Part shown: in pieces, positions 47,623-55,172 of the stretch
How the letters are laid out: each line of letters opens with the position of its first letter
Position numbering within the stretch: position 1 is the first letter of the stretch
Assembly: GCA_036507005.1 (NCBI GenBank)
Contig: DASXQT010000006.1
Location: 8,567 to 72,566, forward strand
Direction: 5' to 3'
Origin: WS-2 sp036507005
GTDB taxonomy: Bacteria; Eisenbacteria; RBG-16-71-46
DNA length: 64,000 nucleotides
Notes under the pieces: model-generated
Told to the model about the DNA's origin: nothing
The model's database searches: none
Seen by the model: only the letters and a program-made list of their open reading frames with translations
Translations under genes and position numbers: made by a program

Positions 47623-49080
47623 GTGGCGGGCGATACGACCATCGAGGCCGGACCCGCGCCGGGCGCCGCCCCGGCGCCCGCGGCGCTCCCCGCCGGCGTC
47701 ACGCGGCCCATCCCGGGCGCGCTGCTCTCGCTCGCGCTCCCGGTGCTCGCCTCCCAGATCCTGCGCCTCGGCTACCAATGGGTGGACGCGCTCTGGGTGC
47801 GCGGGCTCGGCGTGCACGCGACCGCCGCCGTCACCACCTCGATCTTCGTGATGTGGTGGGTCTACTCGCTCAACGACGTGTTCGCGATCGGCGTGACCGC
47901 CTACACCAGCCAGCTCCTCGGCGCGGGCGAGCGCCGGCGCGCCGGCGTCGCCGCCTACAAGGGCCTGCGGGCCTCGGCGCTCCTCGGCCTCACCGGCACG
48001 GTGCTCGGCGTGTTCCTGGCGCCCCGCATCTTCGGCCTGATGAGCCCCGATCCGCGCTCGGTCGAGAGCGGCGCCGCCTACCTCGCGGTCGTGCTCGGCG
48101 GCGCCCCGCTCTACCTCATGGGGCTCACCAGCGAGAGCATCATGCGCGCCTCGGGCGACACGCGCACTCCGCTCGTGATCGACCTGTGCGCCGTGACGCT
48201 CAACGCCGTGCTCGATCCGTTCCTGATCTACGGCTGGGGACCGTTCCCGAGGATGGGCGTGGCGGGCGCCGCGTGGGCCACGGTGATCGCGCAGGCCGCG
48301 ATGATCACCGGCTACCTCACGGTCGCGGCGCGCGGGCACCGCGCGTTCCCGCTCGCGCGCCACGCCGAGGGGCCGCCGGTCCGGATCGCCGGCATGGCAC
48401 GGGTCGGCATTCCCGCCGCGCTGATCGGCATGCTGTTCTCGGTGGTGTACGTGGCGTTCGCGCGCTCGGCGTCGCGCTTCGGCGCCGCCTCCATGGCGAT
48501 CGTCGGGATCGCGAACCGGGTCGAGGCGCTCCAGTTCATGAACTCGGTCGCGATCGGCACCGCGGGCGCCGCGCTGGTGGGGCAGAACCTGGGCGCCGGG
48601 CGCCCGGACCGCGCCGCGCGCGTGATCCGCACCGGGCTCACCTGGAACCTGTGGATCGCGGGCGCGCTGAGCGCCGTCCTCATCGCGTGGCCCCAGCTCT
48701 TCCTCTCGCTCTTCAGCCGCGACCCCGAGGTGCTGAGGCTGGGCGTGCCCTACGTGCGGATCCTGACCCTGTGCCTGATCGTGAATGGCATGGAGATCGT
48801 CACCGCCGAGTCGATCATGGGCTCGGGCCACACCCGGGCGCTGTCCTGGATCTTCGGCACGTTCTCGCTGCTGCGCATCCCGCTCGGGTTCAAGGTGCCC
48901 GACTGGACCGGACTCGGCGTGCTCGGGATCGCGTGGGTGATCACCGTCACGTGCGTGGTGCGCGGGCTCATCATCGTGGGCTGGGCCGCGCGCGGCACGT
49001 GGAAACGCGGGCTCTACGGCGAGCTGCACGGCGCCGAGCCCCCGCGCCCGGAGCCGCCGGGGGCCAGCGGCCGCGCGTGA
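47623..49080 (+). CDS. MATE-family multidrug efflux transporter
   Basis: A 485-residue protein with 12 membrane helices in two related halves. MATE landmarks: LALPVLASQILRLGYQWVDALWV, QLLGAGERRRA and, in the second half, GTAGAALVGQNLGAGRPDRAARV. It exports cationic compounds with sodium or proton influx. GTG start at 47623 behind GGGAGGG. The N-terminal 25 residues are Ala/Pro-rich and not conserved. Confidence 0.92.
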   Translation: MAGDTTIEAGPAPGAAPAPAALPAGVTRPIPGALLSLALPVLASQILRLGYQWVDALWVRGLGVHATAAVTTSIFVMWWVYSLNDVFAIGVTAYTSQLLGAGERRRAGVAAYKGLRASALLGLTGTVLGVFLAPRIFGLMSPDPRSVESGAAYLAVVLGGAPLYLMGLTSESIMRASGDTRTPLVIDLCAVTLNAVLDPFLIYGWGPFPRMGVAGAAWATVIAQAAMITGYLTVAARGHRAFPLARHAEGPPVRIAGMARVGIPAALIGMLFSVVYVAFARSASRFGAASMAIVGIANRVEALQFMNSVAIGTAGAALVGQNLGAGRPDRAARVIRTGLTWNLWIAGALSAVLIAWPQLFLSLFSRDPEVLRLGVPYVRILTLCLIVNGMEIVTAESIMGSGHTRALSWIFGTFSLLRIPLGFKVPDWTGLGVLGIAWVITVTCVVRGLIIVGWAARGTWKRGLYGELHGAEPPRPEPPGASGRA

Positions 49081-49151
49081 TAGACTGCGCCGCGTTCTTC
49101 CCGCTCTGCCGCCCGATTCGGCGCTGAGGTTCGGATCCACTCGGAGGAGCG

Positions 49152-50366
49152 ATGGCCTCCACTCACTACCCGTACGTGATCGTCGGCGGAGGGCTCACCG
49201 GCGCCTCCGCGATCGAGGGCATCCGCTCGCGCGACAAGGAGAGCCCGATCCTCGTGCTGGCGCGCGAGAACCATCCGCCCTATCACCGCCCGCCGCTCTC
49301 GAAGGGCTTGTGGTTCGGCAAGGAGACGCGCGACAAGCTCCCCGTCCATCCCGACGACTTCTATCGCGAGAACAAGGTGGAGCTGTTCCTGCGGCGCGAG
49401 GCCGTGGAGCTGGATCCCGCGAAGCACGTCGTGTGGGACGACCGCGGGACCGAGATCGGCTACGGAAAGCTCCTGCTCGCCACCGGCGGCCGGCCGCGCA
49501 TGCTGGATGCCGAGGGCGCCGACACCGAGGGCGTGCACTACTACCGCTATCTGGAAGACTACCTGATGCTGGAGAGCAAGCTGCCGCATTTCCAGCACGC
49601 GCTCGTCGTGGGAGGCGGCTTCATCGGTTTGGAGCTCGCCGCCGCGCTCCGCCACAAGGGCAAGGACGTGACCCTGCTCTACCCGCAGGAGTACCCGCTG
49701 CGCCGCGTGCTGCCGCGCGAGCTCGGGCTCTACGTCGCCGACTATTACCGGGAGAAGGGCGTGGAAACGGTTTCGGGGGAGAGCGTGGCCGCGCTCGCCG
49801 CCCGGGGCGGCGAGATCGTCGCCACTACGCACAACTCGAACTCCGTGACCACCGAGATGGTGCTCGTGGGCGTGGGGATCGAGCCCACCACCGACCTCGC
49901 CGACGCCGCCGGGCTCCAGGTCGGGAACGGCATCGAGGTGGACGAGTACGCGCGCACCAGCGAGCCCGACATCTACGCCGCCGGCGACGTGGCCGAGTTC
50001 CCGTACCTGGCGCTCGACGTGCGCACCCGGGTCGAGCACTGGGACCACGCCATCCAGCACGGCCGCGCCGCCGGCGCCAACATGGCGGGCGCGAACCATC
50101 CCTACACCACGCTGCCCATGTTCTACTCCGACTTCTTCGACCTCGGCTGGGAGGCGGTCGGCGACCTCGATCCCGGCCTGGTGGTGGAGCCGGTGTGGAA
50201 GGAGCCCTTCCGCCAGGGCGTGCTGTTCTACCTGCGCGACGACGTGGTGCGCGGCGTGCTGCTCTGGAACTCCTGGGGCATGGTGGACTGGGTGCGCGAA
50301 CTGATCCGCAAGGCGAAGCCCATGACGAGCGCCGAGCGCGCGGCGGTGATCCCGAGCGAGGGGTGA
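49152..50366 (+). CDS. FAD-dependent NAD(P)H:ferredoxin-reductase-type oxidoreductase
   Basis: A 404-residue flavoprotein: VIVGGGLTGASAIEGIR (FAD Rossmann), PPYHRPPLSKG (class signature of ferredoxin/putidaredoxin reductases and AIF), LLLATGGRPR, a second Rossmann for NAD(P) (ALVVGGGFIGLELAAALRHKG), and DIYAAGDVAEFPY, followed by a C-terminal reductase domain. It is likely to reduce an iron-sulphur protein or a quinone. Well placed GGAG ribosome-binding site. The GGGFIGLE motif with an acidic residue after the second strand cannot by itself decide NADH from NADPH. Confidence 0.9.
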   Translation: MASTHYPYVIVGGGLTGASAIEGIRSRDKESPILVLARENHPPYHRPPLSKGLWFGKETRDKLPVHPDDFYRENKVELFLRREAVELDPAKHVVWDDRGTEIGYGKLLLATGGRPRMLDAEGADTEGVHYYRYLEDYLMLESKLPHFQHALVVGGGFIGLELAAALRHKGKDVTLLYPQEYPLRRVLPRELGLYVADYYREKGVETVSGESVAALAARGGEIVATTHNSNSVTTEMVLVGVGIEPTTDLADAAGLQVGNGIEVDEYARTSEPDIYAAGDVAEFPYLALDVRTRVEHWDHAIQHGRAAGANMAGANHPYTTLPMFYSDFFDLGWEAVGDLDPGLVVEPVWKEPFRQGVLFYLRDDVVRGVLLWNSWGMVDWVRELIRKAKPMTSAERAAVIPSEG

Positions 50367-50423
50367 GGGAGGCGGCTTAGGAAGCAGCTGCTCCGTGCTG
50401 TGCCGGCAGCCATGGCTGGGCGG

Positions 50424-50439
50424 GGGGAATGCATTCCCC
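50424..50439. promoter_or_regulatory. 16-bp palindrome in the promoter of the small membrane protein
   Basis: GGGGAATG-CATTCCCC, perfect, ending 17 nt before the TACAGT hexamer at 50457, hence on the -35 position. Two more perfect palindromes stand just upstream: AGCAGCTGCT (50383-50392) and CAGCCATGGCTG (50407-50418). Candidate operator. Confidence 0.45.
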
Positions 50440-50456
50440 GCACGGAGGGCCCGTTG

Positions 50457-50462
50457 TACAGT
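50457..50462 (+). promoter_or_regulatory. -10-like hexamer TACAGT, 7 nt before the start codon
   Basis: TACAGT ends 7 nt before the ATG at 50470. Leaderless or nearly leaderless transcription is expected. Confidence 0.4.
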
Positions 50463-50469
50463 GCCCGCC

Positions 50470-50829
50470 ATGCCGAGTCCCGAGACAGGCAGAGCGCCGG
50501 AGTCCGCGACGCGCCGGCCATCCGCGGCGCGCATCCGCGCCGCGCGGCTCGTCGCGGTCGCGGCGGACGCGATCCAGATCGGGTTCATGCCGGCCTTTGC
50601 GGGCGGCGCGCTGTCGCTGCTGAACGACGCGCTGGACGTGGTGGTCGCCATCATCCTCGTGTCGCTCGTGGGGTGGCACTTCGCGTTCCTGCCCTCGTTG
50701 GTGGCGGAGCTGGTGCCCGGGGTGGACCTCGTGCCGACGTGGACGGTGGCCGTCCTCATCGCCACTCACGGGAGCAAGCCCGATCATCCGCCGCCTCCGC
50801 CGCCGGGCGGCGGCGCGGGCGCCCCATAG
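50470..50829 (+). CDS. Small two-helix membrane protein of unknown function
   Basis: A 119-residue protein: a basic Arg-rich start, then ADAIQIGFMPAFAGGALSLLNDALDVVVAIILVSLVGWHFAFLPSLVAELVPGVDLVPTWTVAVL with two membrane helices, and a Pro/Gly tail. The sequence style (DAIQIG...LDVVVA...GWHWAFLPS..AELVPG.D..PTWT) is shared by small conserved hypothetical membrane proteins, with no function known. Its TAG stop lies 9 nt upstream of the RidA start and in the same frame. Confidence 0.75.
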   Translation: MPSPETGRAPESATRRPSAARIRAARLVAVAADAIQIGFMPAFAGGALSLLNDALDVVVAIILVSLVGWHFAFLPSLVAELVPGVDLVPTWTVAVLIATHGSKPDHPPPPPPGGGAGAP

Positions 50830-50838
50830 GAGGAGCCG

Positions 50839-51234
50839 CTGAGCGCCAAGCGGAAGTCCTACTCGTCCGGCACGCGCTGGGAGCCGATCGTCGGCTACTC
50901 GCGCGCGGTGCGGGTGGGCGACGTCATCCACGTCTCGGGCAGCACCGCCACCGACGAGCGCGGCGAGGTCGTGGGCCGCGGCGACGCCTACGCCCAGGCG
51001 GTGCAGACGCTGCGCAACATCGAGCGGGCACTCCGGGCCCTGGGCGCCGACATGAAGGACGTGGTGCGCACGCGCACCTACGTGACCGACATCTCGCGCT
51101 GGGAGGATGTGGGCCGGGCGCACGGCGAGGTGTTCCGCGACATCCGCCCGGCGACCAGCATGGTCGAGGTGAGCCGGCTGATCGATCCGGCGATGCTGGT
51201 CGAGATCGAAGCCGAGGCGATCGTCACGGAGTAG
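50839..51234 (+). CDS. RidA-family protein, probable CTG start
   Basis: A 131-residue member of the YjgF/YER057c/UK114 family: SSGTRWEPIVGYSRAVRVGDVIHVSGSTATDERGE, QTLRNIERALRALGADMKDVVRTRTYVTDI, and RPATSMVEVSRLIDPAMLVEIEAEAI. The Arg in VVRTRTYV matches the conserved substrate-binding Arg. RidA enzymes hydrolyse reactive enamine/imine intermediates. The first canonical start in frame, GTG at 50908, would delete the first beta strand. The only codon that fits is CTG at 50839, placed after AGGAGGAG at 50829-50836. The upstream stop (TAG, 50827-50829) is in the same frame. Confidence 0.85.
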   Translation: MSAKRKSYSSGTRWEPIVGYSRAVRVGDVIHVSGSTATDERGEVVGRGDAYAQAVQTLRNIERALRALGADMKDVVRTRTYVTDISRWEDVGRAHGEVFRDIRPATSMVEVSRLIDPAMLVEIEAEAIVTE

Positions 51235-51270
51235 GTCGGCTCGGGGAGACTGAGGCCAACCGCGGCCCTT

Positions 51271-51783
51271 CTAGGCATTTGGATTGGCGTGCTGGTCGGC
51301 TCTTTCGTTCGCGATCTCTTCGACCAGAGCCACAAGGCGTTCGGTAATCACCGTAGCCTTGGCCTTCGCGACATCTTTGGAGCGCATCGACTCCGACAGC
51401 AATGTCTCGAGCCGGTCCCGCATCGTGGCCGCCAACTCGGCCGGGACGCGGCTCCCTCGCAGCGTCCCCTGGCGTAGTTCCTTTTCGATGCCGTCGAAGA
51501 TGCTCCCTGCTAGCTCGCTTCTCTTGGGTGGCGCTGCCTTCTCTCGAGTGCCGCCGGCCGCAAGCAACCTTCGAGCCTGACCCACAAGATAGGGCTCCTT
51601 GCCTCCGTAGACCCAGTGAGCACCTAGATCCACGGCAAACGTGAGCAGTAGGGTAGAAATCATCGCGTCCCACGATTCAACCGAAACCGACCGCAATGTT
51701 ACGACAGGTTCCATCTTCGGCTCTTGTCCTAGGACTTCTGCGCAAAGCTTGATCGCCCTCTCTGCCAGATGATGATGGCTCAT
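51271..51783 (-). CDS. Small protein coupled to the caspase-kinase fusion, unknown function
   Basis: A 170-residue soluble, mostly helical protein starting MSHHHLAERAIKLCAEVL. It has no membrane segment and matches no family I know. The middle (AAGGTREKAAPPKRSELAGS) looks like a linker between an N-terminal region with a hydrophobic strand/helix (AMISTLLLTFAVDLGAHWVYGGKE) and a C-terminal helical region (PAELAATMRDRLETLLSESMRSKDVAKAKATVITERLVALVEEI). Its start overlaps the stop of the caspase-kinase gene by 4 bases, so it is co-translated. It could be an inhibitor, an effector or a substrate of the caspase. Confidence 0.75.
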   Translation of the reverse strand: MSHHHLAERAIKLCAEVLGQEPKMEPVVTLRSVSVESWDAMISTLLLTFAVDLGAHWVYGGKEPYLVGQARRLLAAGGTREKAAPPKRSELAGSIFDGIEKELRQGTLRGSRVPAELAATMRDRLETLLSESMRSKDVAKAKATVITERLVALVEEIANERADQHANPNA

Positions 51784-54700
51784 GGTTCCTCTCCCCATCT
51801 AAAGTCCGACCGTGTAGTGCCTAGGAACTCCGCCAGGGCCGCCGCAAACCCGGCCATGCTTGGGTAGCGCTCCTCGACCGACTTTGCGATCGCCTTCAGA
51901 CAAATCGCGTCAAGTATCGGGTCTATGTCCGCCCGGTATGCCGACGGTGGCTTGGGGGGCTCGTAAAGAATCTGGGCTATCATTGAGGCCGTCGTACCAG
52001 AAAAAGGTCGGCTGCCGGTGAGCAACTCGTAAAGCACGACGCCCAGGCTGTAAACGTCCAACCCTGGACCCAGCGCCTCCGTCTTGCCCTCAATCTGTTC
52101 CGGTGCCATGTAGGCTGGCGTGCCCAGGAGCGTTCCCGTTTGCGTAATAACAGTCTGCTCCTGCTCTTGTTCGCGCCTCAGGCCGGCCAAACCGAAGTCC
52201 ATAATGATCGGCTGGCCCCGCTGGTCCAACTTGATATTGGCCGGCTTCAAATCGCGATGGAAAACGCCGGCAGTGTGGGCTTCCTCCATCGCTTCGGCGA
52301 CTGTGTAAACGATCGCCGCTGCCTTCCTTTGTGGCAGGGGGCCGTCGCGGTGGACGATTTCCGCGAGGGTCCGCCCCTCGACGTAAGCCATTGCGAGGTA
52401 CACGATGCCTTCGGACTCGCCGACATCGTAGATGGGGCAAATGTTCGGATGACGAACGCGGGCGACGACTCTAGCTTCACGTGAGAAGCGGGACAGGATG
52501 AGATCAGGTCTGGAGCCGGAAATATGCGGGATCTTCAACGCAACTTCGCGATCGAGGCGGGGGTCGTGGGCGAGGTAGACCGCACCCATTCCGCCGCGCC
52601 CGAGCTGGCGGATAACCTGGTAGGGACCGATCTGCCGTTTCAGAGGGTTGACGACCGAGTCCGCGCGAACGTCGAGGACGGGGACACTCTCCCCGAGGGT
52701 CGGCACTGCCGCCCGACTGAAGTCGAGGATTGACTGCACGGACTGATATTTCGCGAGCGAATCCTCGCGCAGGGCCGCTTCCGCTGTCGCTCTCTCCTCT
52801 GTCCCCATGTCCGCGAAGATGGGAGTTTGCAGCTTGGCCAGCTCCGTCAGGGCTTCGGCTTGCGTTGTGAAGCGATCGCCAACGCCCTTCGCCAGAAGCC
52901 TTGCCAGGTACTTGTCTCCGGTTATCCCCAGAGGGCTTCCCAGAAAGCTTGGCGCAGGGACGGGGTCATGCAGATGCTTCGCGGCGAGTTCCATGTAGTT
53001 GTCGGCTGCGAATAGCGGCCGGTGGCAGAGTAGCTCAAACGCGACGCAACCCAGCGAATACAGGTCGGAAGGCGGCGCAAGCTGTCCGCCGCCTTGGAAA
53101 TACTCTGGTGGAACGTAGCGATACTCGTAGGACAGCCGATCCGACACGACGCCAATCCCCTGCAAGGGAAGCGATGCGTCGCCGAGAACCACACGGTCAT
53201 CGCCCACGAGAAAGATGTTGGACGGCTTGACGCCGCCGTGGCAATCACCGGCTTGGTGGATTGGACCCAACGCCTCGAGAATCTGATGCAGGATCCTCAG
53301 GACCTGTGGCCCGTCAAACCGATGGCCGCCTTCCAGGACCTGCCTGAGGGTGACTCCAGACACGAAGTCACGCACTACGTAGCAGACGTCGCGGTCTGGG
53401 AACGCCCGCACGTCGCGCGTCACTACGAGGTTCTGGTGGACGTAGCGCATCGAGCGCAGATTCAGGTCAAGGAACCGCGCTCGCATTTCGGCTTGATGGG
53501 CCAGATCCGGCCTCAGTACTCGGACGACGACCTCCAGCCCACTCAATGCGTGTCGGGCGAGATAGGCCGCGGTAAGCAACCCGGATCCCAGAACCTTTTC
53601 CAGGTGATAGGGGCTGTTTATCTCGCCAAACACCATGGCGAGCTTGTCTAGATCGAGCCCGAGGCGTTTTCGCTCTAAGAGCGACAAGGCGCGCTGGCGG
53701 AGGTCGCCGTGAAGACTGATCACAAGCCTGTCGAGGAGGCGAACGACTTCCGCGTGGGCCTCAAAGGCGCCGAGACCTTCTAACGCGGCGGAAAGACGCT
53801 GCTCCTCATTCTGTCGGGCGAGCGCCTCCAACGCCGGTAGAGCCTTATCCCAGCCGACGACTTGAAGCCCCTTCTTTGCCCGCTGTCGAATCGACTCGCT
53901 TGGGTGTGGCAAGTGCCGCAGGAAGAATGGCACGGCCGCGGAATGCGCTTTGCCTCGAAGGAACCGTAGCGCGGCGGTCAGGCGCTCCTCGTCCGCGGCG
54001 GGCGTCGAGTTGTCGAGTTCGCGAACGGCTTGCTCCGGCCCACGTTCTCGCCAGAGCCGCTCAAACGTCGGGGCGTCGGCCGGCGCTGCGTCCCTCTCGG
54101 GTACTCGCGCGATGTATACCTCTTTAGCCCAGGTCGTATGCGTCCAAGGGGTCTGCTCGAGCCCGAACTTGACTCGGGCGTCGTGTGCTACCTCCGTGGA
54201 GATATAGCTAAACAGCTCCGCCAAGCCGACACGGCGATCGCCGTCTCGGTCGGCAGCTCCGGCCAGCCCTTTCAGCAGATGGTAGGTGAAGAGGCCGTGC
54301 TTGCGCTCGGGCGACTCGATCGACTTCTGTCCCTCGTCGCAGGAAGCGATCAGGAAGCGACCCTTGCCAGTGATGCCCTGCAAGATTGCGGGACCGAGCC
54401 CAAGATCTCTCGTAGGGCCGCGCGCCGTCGCGTCGCGCAACAGCACCTTGCCCGAGTGGCAGCAATCGAGAATGACGACCACGGCTCCGGCGTTGAGCCC
54501 CTTGACCCACTTTGCCAAGTCAGTCATGGAGACTCCGCGGCCAACAACCATGTCCGGGTCGGCGTCGTAGGCCAAGAGGAATCCTTCCTCGGCTGCGCCG
54601 ACTTGCTGGACCATGCCGTGCCCTGCGAAGTAGATGACGGCCAATTCGGCCCCCTCGGCTCGTGCCGGGAGCCAGTTCATCAGTCCATCAACGATGTGGT

Positions 54701-54944
54701 CTCGCCGTGCCCTACGGTCCGTCAGGACTTGGACGCAGTCGGGGGGGAATCCACATACCAAAGGATCACGGAGCAGTCGTGCAATAGCCACTGCGTCGCG
54801 GCGCGCAAACCGAAGGGCTCCGATTCGCCCGGCGTGCAAGTAATCGCCGATTCCGACGACGAGTGCGGCCGCTGTTCGCGGCGTATCTCTGGTAGACACC
54901 GCGAGGTCCCTACTGCCTAGGTGGGGGGTTGGATGCACCTCCAT
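51780..54944 (-). CDS. Caspase-like peptidase fused to a pseudokinase and a Hanks-type Ser/Thr kinase
   Basis: A 1054-residue soluble protein. Residues about 25-280 form a peptidase C14 caspase domain: YFAGHG with His109, ILDCCHSG with catalytic Cys162, and a DRDGDRRVGLAEL loop (232-243) like the calcium loop of such proteins. About 290-430 is helical with HEAT-like sequence. Residues 445-690 form a kinase fold without catalytic residues: the HRD position is HGG (569-571), the beta-3 lysine is Arg, and DFG is DAS. Residues 773-1040 form an active kinase: GRGGMGAVYLA, Lys804, HRDLKPAN (896-903), DFG (916-918), APEQ. GC is lower than the flanks. No membrane helix. Probable signalling or abortive-infection device; trigger unknown. 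Confidence 0.9.
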   Translation of the reverse strand: MEVHPTPHLGSRDLAVSTRDTPRTAAALVVGIGDYLHAGRIGALRFARRDAVAIARLLRDPLVCGFPPDCVQVLTDRRARRDHIVDGLMNWLPARAEGAELAVIYFAGHGMVQQVGAAEEGFLLAYDADPDMVVGRGVSMTDLAKWVKGLNAGAVVVILDCCHSGKVLLRDATARGPTRDLGLGPAILQGITGKGRFLIASCDEGQKSIESPERKHGLFTYHLLKGLAGAADRDGDRRVGLAELFSYISTEVAHDARVKFGLEQTPWTHTTWAKEVYIARVPERDAAPADAPTFERLWRERGPEQAVRELDNSTPAADEERLTAALRFLRGKAHSAAVPFFLRHLPHPSESIRQRAKKGLQVVGWDKALPALEALARQNEEQRLSAALEGLGAFEAHAEVVRLLDRLVISLHGDLRQRALSLLERKRLGLDLDKLAMVFGEINSPYHLEKVLGSGLLTAAYLARHALSGLEVVVRVLRPDLAHQAEMRARFLDLNLRSMRYVHQNLVVTRDVRAFPDRDVCYVVRDFVSGVTLRQVLEGGHRFDGPQVLRILHQILEALGPIHQAGDCHGGVKPSNIFLVGDDRVVLGDASLPLQGIGVVSDRLSYEYRYVPPEYFQGGGQLAPPSDLYSLGCVAFELLCHRPLFAADNYMELAAKHLHDPVPAPSFLGSPLGITGDKYLARLLAKGVGDRFTTQAEALTELAKLQTPIFADMGTEERATAEAALREDSLAKYQSVQSILDFSRAAVPTLGESVPVLDVRADSVVNPLKRQIGPYQVIRQLGRGGMGAVYLAHDPRLDREVALKIPHISGSRPDLILSRFSREARVVARVRHPNICPIYDVGESEGIVYLAMAYVEGRTLAEIVHRDGPLPQRKAAAIVYTVAEAMEEAHTAGVFHRDLKPANIKLDQRGQPIIMDFGLAGLRREQEQEQTVITQTGTLLGTPAYMAPEQIEGKTEALGPGLDVYSLGVVLYELLTGSRPFSGTTASMIAQILYEPPKPPSAYRADIDPILDAICLKAIAKSVEERYPSMAGFAAALAEFLGTTRSDFRWGEEP

Positions 54945-55040
54945 GCTACCGGCGCTGCGCTAGTTCGCGCAAGGTGACTGCGCCATTTGCGCCGCGCACC
55001 GTCTGCACACGCATGGGCGTGAGCGACAACCGGTCAGGAG

Positions 55041-55136
55041 ACGTCGCTCCGGTCCCGGGGGTCGAGCGCGTCGCGCGGTCCGTCGCCGGGGAAGTTGAAG
55101 CTCAGGAGCGGGAGCGAGAGCGCGAGGCCACGTGGG
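55041..55136 (-). pseudogene. Duplicated 3' end of oppC (remnant)
   Basis: On the minus strand this reads GLALSLPLLSFNFPGDG, then PRDALDPRDRSDVS and stop, nearly identical to the end of the complete oppC (GIALSLTLLSFNFLGDGLR, DALDPQDRSDVA). At DNA level 55041-55123 matches 56661-56743 in 78 of 83 positions by my count. The copy has no upstream part and no start. The two copies flank the APC permease gene as direct repeats. The gap 54945-55172 holds nothing else that I can see. Confidence 0.85.
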
Positions 55137-55172
55137 TGAGCACGCCGGGACGCGCGGGCTTCGAGCCTGGGC

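Noticed and set aside
54945..55172. Possible attachment site pair or integrase scar around the APC gene
   Set aside because: The repeats are oppC coding sequence and no integrase, tRNA or inverted repeat is present. I report the duplication but do not call an att site.
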